64,000 nucleotides of DNA, from contig NZ_RXLQ01000002.1 of the NCBI RefSeq assembly GCF_003953935.1, positions 124,001 to 188,000 on the forward strand, given 5' to 3'. The DNA comes from Massilia atriviolacea. Lineage in GTDB: Bacteria > Pseudomonadota > Gammaproteobacteria > Burkholderiales > Burkholderiaceae_D. Positions 45,648-54,800 of the stretch are shown here, in pieces. The notes beneath the pieces were generated by a model. That model was not told the origin of the DNA. It worked only from the letters and a program-made list of their open reading frames with translations, and did not search any database. The first letter of the stretch is position 1; each line of letters starts with the position of its first letter. The position numbers and the translations under genes are program-made.

Positions 45648-46340
45648 TTACTCGCCCTGCCAGAAATCCCTGAAGGTGGCATTCCTGAACCGGATGTCGG
45701 AGAAGCGGGCACGGAACTCCTCGCCCATGGGCGATTGGGCGGAGAAGCCGACTTTCACGGTGCCCGCTCCCGGCAGGCTGAAGGTGCGCACCATGCTCCA
45801 GTTTGCCCCGTCGGGCGAGGTGTAGAACACGAACATGTCCTTGCGCCGCACGACCTTGAGGTAGACTTCGCTGCCTTCCCTGGCGCCGTGGTGCGCGTCG
45901 TCGCCCACGCCCTTCGCCACCGTTGTCGAGATGCCCGGCTTGCCCGTCCTGGCCAGTTCGAACAGCAGCTTTCCCCAGCTTGTCTTGTCGCCGTACACAA
46001 TCAGCGCTGCGCCGTCGAAGGGCTTGCCGAAGCCGGCGCCGACCCGGGCCGAAAAGATGAAGTCGCCGGCCGGCTGGAACAGCACGCGCGGGGTTGTATC
46101 CGCCATCTCGGTGCCGTCGGTATTGACGTAAAGGTCGCTGCCTTTTTTTGCCACGAGCACCAGCGTCGCCGCATCCACCTGTGCCGCCCCCGGATCGGCG
46201 TGCATGTCGAGCGCGAACGGCAGCGCGGCGATCGCCGGCTTGGCCGCGCCCGGGGTGGCGGCGCCGGCAGGCGCCTGAAATGCGAGCAGGGCCGCTCCCA
46301 ATGCGGCGCTCCCAAGCACACGTGCTGTCTGGCTGTTCAT
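45648..46340 (-). CDS. Secreted DUF1349-like protein
   Basis: A 230-residue secreted protein: signal to about residue 28 ('APAGAATPG'), then a concanavalin-like beta sandwich of the DUF1349 type ('DLYVNTDGTEMADTTPRVLF', 'MFVFYTSPDGANWSMVRTFS', 'KVGFSAQSPMGEEFRARFSD'). Such domains often bind carbohydrate, but no catalytic residues are known. It diverges from the MerR-type gene over 171 bases and converges with the VOC gene. Confidence 0.75.
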   Translation of the reverse strand: MNSQTARVLGSAALGAALLAFQAPAGAATPGAAKPAIAALPFALDMHADPGAAQVDAATLVLVAKKGSDLYVNTDGTEMADTTPRVLFQPAGDFIFSARVGAGFGKPFDGAALIVYGDKTSWGKLLFELARTGKPGISTTVAKGVGDDAHHGAREGSEVYLKVVRRKDMFVFYTSPDGANWSMVRTFSLPGAGTVKVGFSAQSPMGEEFRARFSDIRFRNATFRDFWQGE

Positions 46341-46511
46341 ATCGCTACTCCCGTTGTGGTTTGCCGGCGGTGCGGTGGAATCGCTTCCAATCGCTGTCCC
46401 GAAGGTAGCATGGACATTACTTCTTTGTCAATATTGGAAGGGAATGGGGTTTGACGGCCTCCGGTAGTAAACTGCGGCAGGGCTTTTCCATTTCATCATC
46501 GACAGACCAGC

Positions 46512-46916
46512 ATGTACATCAGCGAATTAGGGCGCCGCGCCAATGCCTCGCCCAAGGCGATCCGCCTTTATGAATCCCTCGGATTACTGGGCGAGGTCGG
46601 GCGCAAAGGCACTTACCGCATCTATTCCGAACAGAACGTGCAGCAGGTCCAGCTGATCCGGCAGGTGCAGGCGCTGGGATTTAAGCTGGCCGACATGGGA
46701 CCGCTGCTGGTCGCCGCCCAGGGGGCGCCCGATTGGGCCGAGTTAAGGGCGTTCATCGAGCGGCGCCGGGTGCTGGTGCGCGCCGAGGTGGCGCGCCTGG
46801 AACAGCTGGAACGCAAGCTGGGCCAGGTCAGTGCCGAGATCGGCGCTTGCCTGGCCGCGCCGCAGCCGTCGACGATGGCCGATTGCATCGACGAAACGCT
46901 TGACTCTGCCCCATAG
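46512..46916 (+). CDS. MerR-family transcriptional regulator
   Basis: A 134-residue regulator with the MerR winged helix ('YISELGRRANASPKAIRLYE', 'GTYRIYSEQNVQQVQLIRQV') and a dimerisation helix (about residues 78-112). It has only one Cys, close to the C-terminus ('IGACLAAPQPSTMADCIDE' holds two at most), not a metal-binding array, so a metal sensor is unlikely. It lies 44 bases upstream of the quinone-reductase-like gene, its probable target. Confidence 0.88.
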   Translation: MYISELGRRANASPKAIRLYESLGLLGEVGRKGTYRIYSEQNVQQVQLIRQVQALGFKLADMGPLLVAAQGAPDWAELRAFIERRRVLVRAEVARLEQLERKLGQVSAEIGACLAAPQPSTMADCIDETLDSAP

Positions 46917-46960
46917 GGCAAGCTGCATACTTCCTGAAATTTATTTTTCAGGAGAGTACG

Positions 46961-47554
46961 ATGGGCAATCGCGCAGGGGCGAAACGGGTGCTGGTGATCG
47001 CGGCCCATGCGTCGGACGGGACTTTCGGCAGTGCGCTGGCGCAGGATTATGCGCAAGCGGCACGGCAGGCGGGACACGAGGTCCAGCTGATCGCCCTGGA
47101 CCGGCTGGCGTTCGATCCGATCCTGCATCACGGCTACAAGGTGGTCCAGGAACTGGAACCGGACTTGAAGAAGGCGCAGGAGCTCATCACCTGGGCGCAG
47201 CACCTGGTGTTTGCCTTTCCGGTCTGGTGGGGCGGGGTTCCGGCGCTGCTGAAGGGTTTTCTCGACCGGATCATGCTGCCCGGCTTTGCCTTCAAGTACC
47301 AGAAGGGCAAGGCGTTTCCGGCCAAGCTGCTGAGCGGGCGCAGCGCGCATCTGCTGGTGACGATGGATACGCCGCCGTGGTACTACCGGCTCGTGTACCG
47401 CGCACCGGCCATTCACCAGATGAAAAAGACCACGCTGGCGTTTTGCGGCATCACGCCGGTCGACACGCTGATGTGCGGTCCCATTCTCGATTCGACGCCG
47501 GAGAAAAGAAGCGCATGGCTGGCCCGGGCCCGCGCATTGGCGGCGCGGATTTAA
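46961..47554 (+). CDS. NAD(P)H:quinone oxidoreductase-like flavodoxin-fold protein
   Basis: A 197-residue member of the NQO1/modulator-of-drug-activity family: phosphate-binding start 'RVLVIAAHASDGTFGSALAQ', 'AQHLVFAFPVWWGGVPALLK' with the FMN/FAD-contacting Pro-x-Trp-Trp-Gly, and 'TMDTPPWYYRLVYRAP'. It probably reduces quinones or electrophiles with NAD(P)H. A GGAGAG site precedes the ATG. Its stop overlaps the stop of the converging gene at a TTAA. Confidence 0.88.
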   Translation: MGNRAGAKRVLVIAAHASDGTFGSALAQDYAQAARQAGHEVQLIALDRLAFDPILHHGYKVVQELEPDLKKAQELITWAQHLVFAFPVWWGGVPALLKGFLDRIMLPGFAFKYQKGKAFPAKLLSGRSAHLLVTMDTPPWYYRLVYRAPAIHQMKKTTLAFCGITPVDTLMCGPILDSTPEKRSAWLARARALAARI

Positions 47555-48135
47555 GCGCGCTTGTTGGTCTTCTTGCCGGGTTTGCCCTGTTTTGCTTGTT
47601 TGGCTTGTTTTCTTTGTCTGCGCGTGGCGACATACAGGCCGAGGCCGGCCAGCGCGGCCGGCAGCCATACCCAGATCAGTTCCGATCTCAGCACGGTGAC
47701 CCCGCGCGCACTGAAAAACCGCTGCACGGTCAGGGGACTGACCCGTATCACGCGGACCGGAAAGAACATCCGCGCCTCCGACACCGGCCAGGCCAGCGCC
47801 ACGCCCAGTCCGCCGCTGGTCAGCATGTCGAGCAAGCCATGCGAGACGGCGCTGGCGGTGATGAAGAAAAACGCGGCCAGGCGCGAGGCATTCAACTGCC
47901 GTGCAAAGGCCGCCGCCAGCAATCCGAGCACGATGGCAAACGCCAGCGAATGCGATGCCCCCCGGTGCCCCAGTTCGTTCGCATAAGGAATGCCTATGTG
48001 CAAACCGGCGACATCGGCATCCGGCACGATCGAGGCCAGCACGCCGGCCGCCAGCAAGCGGCCCGGAATTACCCTGGAACCCAGGGCCAGGCCGATTGCG
48101 AGGGGAACGGCGGGGTGGGACAGGATGGTCGGCAT
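47551..48135 (-). CDS. YdjM-like membrane-bound metal-dependent hydrolase
   Basis: A 194-residue inner-membrane protein with about four TM helices and the family's metal-ligand motifs: 'ILSHPAVPLAIG', 'SIVPDADVAG', 'HRGASHSLAF' and 'SHGLLDMLTSGG'. These match the LexA-binding, inner-membrane-associated putative hydrolase family (PF04307). The C-terminal tail is Lys/Gln-rich ('RRQRKQAKQAKQGKPGKK') and cytoplasmic, possibly nucleic-acid or membrane binding. The substrate is unknown. Confidence 0.85.
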   Translation of the reverse strand: MPTILSHPAVPLAIGLALGSRVIPGRLLAAGVLASIVPDADVAGLHIGIPYANELGHRGASHSLAFAIVLGLLAAAFARQLNASRLAAFFFITASAVSHGLLDMLTSGGLGVALAWPVSEARMFFPVRVIRVSPLTVQRFFSARGVTVLRSELIWVWLPAALAGLGLYVATRRQRKQAKQAKQGKPGKKTNKRA

Positions 48136-48254
48136 GGCGGTAATGATCGTCGATCGATAGTCGGGGCCACGATCATAGCGCTTTCCTTGCGATGATCGGC
48201 AGCGCCTGTCGAATAATCTTTATGGTAATTGCTTGTCGCTTTTACTTATACTGG

Positions 48255-48445
48255 CGTCGCGTTTCCTTGGCGGGGAAGTAGTTGTTTAATTGCAGCGGTT
48301 TTGGCTCCTGAGTCCAGACTGGCGCGACGGCATTCCCGTTCGCGTACCGCATTTAGCGGCCTTTCTCAGGTTCGATTCCTGATGTACGCAAGCAGCAGTA
48401 AATTCCGGACTCACCATCCGGCTCGTGCGGGTTAATTCCCGCAAC
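48255..48445 (+). ncRNA. Possible structured RNA with tRNA-like arms (no canonical tRNA)
   Basis: The 357-base gap 48136-48492 has no reading frame but many complementary pairs. CGTCGCG (48255-48261) matches CGCGACG (48323-48329), closing 75 bases as an acceptor stem would. GCGTAC (48341-48346) matches GTACGC (48384-48389) and encloses a T-arm-like TCAGG-TTCGATT-CCTGA. A later hairpin CCGGA-CTCACCA-TCCGG resembles an anticodon arm and is followed by GCGGG-TTAATT-CCCGC. No unit gives a full cloverleaf with a D arm and CCA. These may be decayed tRNAs or a novel RNA. The strand is assumed from the TTCGATT orientation. Confidence 0.25.
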
Positions 48446-48492
48446 ACTGATGCAGTCCCCTCAAGGCTATCATCGCATTAGCGCTTATTTTT

Positions 48493-49281
48493 TTAGCGGC
48501 TGATTTTCTTCATGTCCAGTTCGATCCACGTGGGCGCATGGTCGCTCGGCTTGTCGCGTCCGCGCACGTCGCGGTCGACGTTGGCGGCCGTGAGCGCGCC
48601 GGCCAGCATGGGACTGAGCAGCAGGTGGTCGATGCGCAGCCCGGCATCGCGTCCGTAGGCGTCCCGAAAATAATCCCAGAACGTAAAAATGCGCTCGTCC
48701 GGATGCATCGTGCGCAGGGCATCGGTCCAGCCCTGCGCCACCAGGCGCTGGAAGGCGTCGCGCGTTTCGGGACGGAACAGGGCGTCGGTCACCCAGCGCT
48801 CGGGCTTGTAGACGTCCAGCTCGGTCGGAATGGCGTTGAAGTCGCCGGCCAGCACCACCGGCGCGCCGCTGGCCAGCAGCCCTTGCGCGTGGGCGATCAG
48901 GCGTTCGAACCAGGCCAGCTTGTAATCGAACTTGGGTCCCGGGGAAGGATTGCCGTTGGGGAGGTAGAGGCAGGCCACCAGCACGCCGTCGATGGCCGCC
49001 TCCAGGTAGCGGCTTTGCTCGTCGGCGTCGTCGCCCGGCAAGCCGCGCCGCACTTCCACCGGCGTCGTGCCGCGCGCCAGGATCGCCACGCCGTTCCAGC
49101 TTTTCTGGCCGATCCACAGCGCCTGGTAGCCGGCCTCGTTGAGCGCGGCTTCGGGAAAACGCTCCTGGGGCGCTTTCAGTTCTTGCAGGCAGGCGACGTC
49201 CGGCTGGGTTTCTTCGAGCCATTCCAGCAGGGCGGGCAGGCGGCTGCCGATGCCGTTGATGTTATAGGTGGCGATGCGCAT
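48493..49281 (-). CDS. xthA: Exodeoxyribonuclease III
   Basis: A 262-residue member of the ExoIII/AP endonuclease family. Motifs: 'ATYNINGIGSRLPALLEWLE', 'DVACLQELKAP' (metal-binding Glu), 'SWNGVAILA', 'LAGDFNAIPTELDVY' (catalytic Asp, Asn) and 'LRIDHLLLSP...SDHAPTWIEL' (final Asp-His pair). It cleaves abasic sites and trims 3' ends in base excision repair. All catalytic residues are present and the length is normal. Confidence 0.94.
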   Translation of the reverse strand: MRIATYNINGIGSRLPALLEWLEETQPDVACLQELKAPQERFPEAALNEAGYQALWIGQKSWNGVAILARGTTPVEVRRGLPGDDADEQSRYLEAAIDGVLVACLYLPNGNPSPGPKFDYKLAWFERLIAHAQGLLASGAPVVLAGDFNAIPTELDVYKPERWVTDALFRPETRDAFQRLVAQGWTDALRTMHPDERIFTFWDYFRDAYGRDAGLRIDHLLLSPMLAGALTAANVDRDVRGRDKPSDHAPTWIELDMKKISR

Positions 49282-49476
49282 GGGATGTCCGCGTCAAATG
49301 AAAGTGATGCTATTTTGACCGCAGATGCGCATCCGATGCCGCACGTTAGCGGCGCGCGGGGGCGCGGCAAGCCGCCCTCTCGCGATTGCTTTTAGGAATG
49401 AATAGTTTCGGATAAAATTGCGTTTCCCGGCGTACTGACGCGCGCAATCCCGAGGCAGGCTGTTGCTGACTTTTCC

Positions 49477-51054
49477 ATGACTTTACGCTGGCACAATACG
49501 CCCCTGGCGCGCACGGTACTCGTCTGCCTGGTTGTCGCCGGAACCTGTCTGCGGCTGGACTGGCTCGCCACGCAGTCCTTCCATGCGCGCGAGCGGGCCC
49601 GCGTGGCCGAACAGGTCGCTGCCCTGCGCTCGATGCTGGAACAGCGGCTGCACCTGCACCTGGCGCCGCTGGCGGCGGGCGAGGTGGTGCTGCAGCTGAA
49701 ACCGGACCTGACGCAAGCGCAGTTCCAGCGCCTGGGCCAGAGCCTGCTCAAGGACGCGCCCGCCGTGCGCACCTTGGCCTTGTCGCCGAATGCGGTTCTG
49801 CGGCATGTCTTTCCGCCCGATCAGGCCGGGCATCTGCACATGATGCCCACCCGGGCCGACGTGGAGCAAAGCGCGCGCGACGGCACCATGCGCCTGGACG
49901 GTCCGATGACGCTCGGCGATGGCGGCCTGGGCATGGTGGCGCGGCGTCCGGTCTACCTCGATCCGGACAGCCGCCTGCAATTCTGGGGTTTCGTCAGCGC
50001 CGTGATCGATTACGAACGCTTCATCGCGCTGGCCAGGCCGCTGCTGGCCGCGCCCGACATCGCCTTCGCGCTGCGCCACGTCAGTCCGGGCGGGGCGCCG
50101 GGGGCCGTGTTCCATGGCGCGCCGGCCAGCTTCGATGCGCTCACGGAAACGGCGCTGATCGGCACGCCCGCCGGCTACTGGCAGGTCGGCGCGCGCCCGC
50201 GCGGCGGCTGGGAGCAGCCGCGCCCGTATTCCTTGCCGCTGCGCCTGCTGATGCTGAGCGTGGTCGTCCTCACCGGCGCCGCCACCTGGCTGCTGCGCGC
50301 GCGCGGTCTGCGCAACAAGATGCTCCTGCGCAAGCTGGAGTCGGGCGAAGCGGCGCGGGTGCAGTGGGTGGCCGATACCTCGCACGAGCTGCGCACGCCG
50401 ATCACCATCCTGGCGACCCATCTCGATGCCATGCAGGACGGCATCATCGCGCCCACGCCGGCCAATCTGACGGTGCTGTCCGACACGGTGAAGGAAATGG
50501 AGCGGCTGGTATCGGACCTGCACGTGCTGGCGCGTGCCGACGCCGGCGCCCAGGCCCTGCAGTCCGAGCCGGTCGATCCGGCCGGGCTGTGCGAGGAAGT
50601 GGCGGCCGCCTTTGCGCCGCGCCTTGCCAGCCATCCCTTGCACTATCGGCTGATCGACGAGCTCGAGCCCGGCTGCCTGGTCCATGGCGACCGCCAGCGC
50701 CTGGGCCAGGTGCTGTCCAACCTGATCGGCAATTCGCTGCGCTACACCGATCCCGGCGGACAAGTGCAGGTGGTGCTGGCGCTTGCCGGCCCGCACATCG
50801 TGATCCGGGTCGAGGATTCCGCGCCCGGCGTGCCGGATGCGGCGCTGCCGCGCCTGTTCGAACGCTTTTACCGGGTCGACGAGTCGCGCAGCCGTGCCAG
50901 CGGCGGGTCCGGGCTGGGCCTGGCGATCTGCGAGGCCATCGTGGCCGGCCACGGCGGGCGCATGCAGGCCAGCCATTCGCCGCTGGGCGGCTTGCGCATC
51001 GATATCCTGCTGCCGGCCCAGGCGGCGCGCCCCCATCACGGAGATTGCCCATGA
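49477..51054 (+). CDS. Sensor histidine kinase, BaeS-like
   Basis: A 525-residue membrane kinase: TM1 (about residues 10-28), a periplasmic CHASE-like sensor (about 30-245), TM2 (about 248-270), a short linker, HisKA with 'WVADTSHELRTPITILATHL' and HATPase ('LSNLIGNSLRYTDPGGQV', 'GGSGLGLAICEAIVAGHGGR'). The kinase core resembles BaeS. The periplasmic part begins 'RLDWLATQSFHARERARVAE' and is of the type seen in kinases that sense small ligands. It overlaps its regulator by 4 bases. Confidence 0.9.
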   Translation: MTLRWHNTPLARTVLVCLVVAGTCLRLDWLATQSFHARERARVAEQVAALRSMLEQRLHLHLAPLAAGEVVLQLKPDLTQAQFQRLGQSLLKDAPAVRTLALSPNAVLRHVFPPDQAGHLHMMPTRADVEQSARDGTMRLDGPMTLGDGGLGMVARRPVYLDPDSRLQFWGFVSAVIDYERFIALARPLLAAPDIAFALRHVSPGGAPGAVFHGAPASFDALTETALIGTPAGYWQVGARPRGGWEQPRPYSLPLRLLMLSVVVLTGAATWLLRARGLRNKMLLRKLESGEAARVQWVADTSHELRTPITILATHLDAMQDGIIAPTPANLTVLSDTVKEMERLVSDLHVLARADAGAQALQSEPVDPAGLCEEVAAAFAPRLASHPLHYRLIDELEPGCLVHGDRQRLGQVLSNLIGNSLRYTDPGGQVQVVLALAGPHIVIRVEDSAPGVPDAALPRLFERFYRVDESRSRASGGSGLGLAICEAIVAGHGGRMQASHSPLGGLRIDILLPAQAARPHHGDCP

Positions 51055-51740
51055 CATCGCCCCTCGTTTTGCTGGTCGAGGATGAACCGCGCATTGCCGA
51101 GATTCAGCTTGCTTACTTGCAGCAGGCCGGCATGCGCACCCACCACCTGCTGCGCGGCGACGAGGTCGTCGCGTGGGTACGCGCCAAGCTGCCCGACCTG
51201 GTCTTGCTCGACCTGATGCTGCCCGGGCTGGATGGCACCGCCGTGTGCAGCCAGCTGCGCACCTTCACCGACGTGCCGGTAATCATGGTCACCGCGCGGG
51301 TGGAAGAAATCGACCGCCTGCTGGGCTTCGATGTCGGCGCCGACGATTACTTGTGCAAGCCGTTCAGCCCGCGCGAACTGGTGGCGCGCGCCCAGGTCTG
51401 CCTGCGCCGGCGCGGCAAGGCGGCGGCCGGGCCGCGCACGCCGACCAGCGCGCTGTCGATCGACGAGGAGCGCCAGTGCGCCACCTGGAACGGGGCGCGG
51501 CTCGAGTTGACGGCGCAGCAATATCGCCTGCTGAGCGTGATGGCGCGCCAGCCCGGACGCATCTTTTCGCGGGCGCAATTGCTGGAGCTTGCTTTCGAGG
51601 CCGGCAGCGAACGCTTCGACCGCGCCATCGACAGCCAGATCAAGAACCTGCGCAAAAAACTCTCCCAGCAGGTGGCCGACCAGGAATTGATTCACTCGGT
51701 GTACGGCGTCGGCTACCGTTTCGAATGCCAGCCGGCGTGA
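51051..51740 (+). CDS. OmpR-family response regulator, BaeR-like
   Basis: A 229-residue regulator: receiver with 'VLLVEDEPRIAEIQLAYLQQ', phosphoacceptor Asp in 'LVLLDLMLPGLDG', Lys in 'YLCKPFSP', and a winged-helix DNA-binding domain ('LTAQQYRLLSVMARQPGRIF', 'VYGVGYRFECQPA'). It is the partner of the kinase encoded upstream. The next gene in the same direction is the RTX-like giant protein, 89 bases on, so this pair may control it. Confidence 0.92.
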   Translation: MTSPLVLLVEDEPRIAEIQLAYLQQAGMRTHHLLRGDEVVAWVRAKLPDLVLLDLMLPGLDGTAVCSQLRTFTDVPVIMVTARVEEIDRLLGFDVGADDYLCKPFSPRELVARAQVCLRRRGKAAAGPRTPTSALSIDEERQCATWNGARLELTAQQYRLLSVMARQPGRIFSRAQLLELAFEAGSERFDRAIDSQIKNLRKKLSQQVADQELIHSVYGVGYRFECQPA

Positions 51741-51829
51741 TCGTTCCACCCTGAACGCCATAATTGCGCCACATTTGCTCGTCAATATGCACGCTCGGCA
51801 GATTGCCAGGCATGCATCGAGGAGAGAAA

Positions 51830-54800
51830 ATGGGTTTCACGAAATGGGTCAAGAAGACGGTCAAGAAGGTCGGCAAGTCGTTTAACGATGTCGTCAACGA
51901 CACGGTCAAGGATATCGGCGGCGGTATCGACGAGATCGGCAAGAGCTTCGACGACATGGGCAACGCGGCGCGCGACATCGCCGAAGACATCGCCGAACTG
52001 GGCTACACCAAGAAGAATTTCGGCAACGGCAACGACAACTTCACCTCCAGTTCGTTGGGCGGCAACTTTTTGAATGGGGGCGGCGGCAACGATACCCTGC
52101 GCGTGACGGCCGGCGCCTACAACGTGCTCAAGGGCGAAGACGGCGACGATACGCTCAGCGTGCAGGTCGGCGGCTACAACAAGCTCGACGGCGGCAACGG
52201 CAACGACAGGCTGTCGGTCAGCGCGGGCGCCGACAATATCCTGATCGGCGGCGAAGGCGACGATCATCTGTCCATCGGCGCCGGCGCGAGCGCCGAGATC
52301 GAGGGCGGCGGCGGCAACGACCGCATCGAGGTGGCGGCCGGCGGCGTGGTCAAGGTCAACGACTGGCACGGCCACAACACGATTCATTACAACGCCTTGT
52401 CCGGCTCGGTCAACAGCGGCGGCGGCAACGATACCGTGACCGGCAACGGCGCGAAGAACAGCATCAACACCAACGACGGCGACGACAAGGTCGACATGAC
52501 CGGCGCCAGCAATAACGTCAATGTCGGCAACGGCAACAATACCGTCAACCTCACCGGCGGCAGCAATGTGGTCCATGCCGGCAATGGCAGCGACCGGATC
52601 TCGGTGGGTGGCGGGCGCAACGTGGTCAATGCCGGCGATGGCGCGAATGTGATCAAGGCCGACGGCATCGCCAACAAAATTACGGCCGGCAACGGCGCCG
52701 ACAAGGTCAGCGTCAGCGCCGTGTCGAACGAGATCAGCACCGGCCAGGGCAACGACGAAGTCCTTGCCAGCAGCGCCAGCAATATCATCGATACCGGCGA
52801 CGGCAACGACACGGTCAAGGTCGATGGCGCATCGAATATCGTTCGCACCGGTAACAACGACGACAGCGTCGACGCGGCCGGCGGTTCCAACGTGCTGGAA
52901 CTGGGCAACGGCAACAACAGCGCCAACGCGGCCGGCGTATCGAACGTCATCAAGGCCGGCGACGGCAACGACACCGTGGTGGCCATGGGCGGCATCAATA
53001 CCGTACTGGCCGGCCATGGCGACAACAGCGTGACCGTGGGCGGCGGCGCCAACATCGTTACGACTGGCAACGGCAGCGACAAGATCAAGGCCTATGGCGG
53101 CAGCAACACGCTCACCATCGGCAACGGCAGCGACAAGCTGGTGGCATTGGGCGGCGTCAACGTGGTGATCGCCAGCGACGGCGGCGACAGCATCGTCGCG
53201 GGCGGTGGCGGCAATGCCATCGGCAGTGCGGGCGGCAACAACAGCATCCTGGTCGGCGGCTTGCTGAACGTCGTCGTCAGCGGCGGCGGCAGCAACCAGA
53301 TCGGCGCACTCGGCAATACCAACGCGCTGGTCGCCAACGGCGCATCGAACCTGGTGGCGGCCGTGGGCAACACCAACGTCGCGCTGGCCAACGGCGGCAA
53401 GAACACCGTGCTGGCGGCCGGCGCGGGCAACCTGGTGGCCACGACCGTCGGCGGCAACACGGTGGCGGCGGTCGGCGGCGCCAACGTGATCCTGACCGAA
53501 GTAGGCGGCATGCTGGACGCGGCCAGCGGCGGCCTCGGCAAGGTGCTGGCCGGCGCGGTGCCGGACAAGACCATCGCCACGGCGATCAACAACGCCACCG
53601 GCAAGCTGACCGGCGCCATCCAGAGCGGCAGCGGCAAGGATGTGGTGATCGCGGTCGGCGGCACCAATGTGATCTACACCGGCGCGCAGGACGACGTGGT
53701 GGCTGCCATCGGCGGCAATAACGTGCTGCTGGCCAACGGCGGCAATAATGTCAGCACGGCCATCGGTTCGAACAACCTGCTCATCAATAGCGCCGGCAAC
53801 AACGTCGTCACGACCCTGGGCAGCGCCAACGTGGTGCTGACCGGCGCGGGCGAGGGCATCACCGACCTGGCGAAGAAACTGGACAAGGCGACCGCCGGCA
53901 GCGCCACCAGCGCCATCTCCAAATTCCTCGGCAACACCCTGGCCAAGGGGAGCGGCAACGATATCGTCACCGCCATCGGCGCGGCCAACGTGGTCTACAC
54001 CGGCACCGGGAACGATGTCGTCACCACGCTGGGTTCGACCAATGTGGTGTGGGCCGGCGCGGGCAACGACGTGGTGACCGCGGCCGGTTCCAACAATATC
54101 GTCTGGGCCGATGGCGGGGTGGATGTGGTCACCGCTGCCGGCAACAACAACCTGGTCGTGACCGGCGACTACGCCGAAGTGGCGGCCACCGCCATCGGGC
54201 TGGTCGATTCCGTGGCGGCCGGGGTGGCGGCGGTCGACCTGGTCGGCAAGGCCGGCCTGGGCGGCGCGGCGACCAGCCAGGGCGGCACCGAAGCGGTGAC
54301 CGTCATGGGCAAGAACAATGTGGTGGTCGGCGGCAGCAACGCCACCGTCATCACCGCGCTGGGCAGCAATAATCTGCTGGTGAGCGGCGCCGGGAACGAT
54401 GTCATCAGCGCGGCAGGCAGCAAGACCGGGATTGTGGCCGGCGCCGGCAACGATGTGGTGACCGCGCTCGGCTCGTATAACGCGGTGGTGGCGGGCGAGG
54501 GCAACAACGTCGTCACCGCCGTGGGCAAGGGCAACCTGCTCAGCGGCGGCAGCGGCAACGACGTGCTGACCGCGATCGCGGTCGGCTCCGTCGGCACCAG
54601 CAAGTCGAACCTGAACGTGGTGCTGGGCGGCGACGGCAACAATGTCATGACCGTGATCGGCAAGGACAATATCGCGGTCAGCGGCGGCGGCAAGGATGTG
54701 CTGGTCATGGCGTCCTACGGCTCGCAGGAAAAAACCACCGAAAGCGGCAAGGAAGGCGAAGACACCACGACCACCAGCACCACCAAGTTCGATACCCAGG

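Noticed and set aside
48255-48445. Standard tRNA genes
   Set aside because: T-arm-like and anticodon-arm-like hairpins exist, but no segment has acceptor, D, anticodon and T arms together with a 3' CCA, so a confident tRNA call is not justified.
51764-51829. Earlier in-frame start for the solenoid protein
   Set aside because: The added 22 residues include several Cys unlike the rest of the protein, and GGAGAG lies just before the ATG at 51830.
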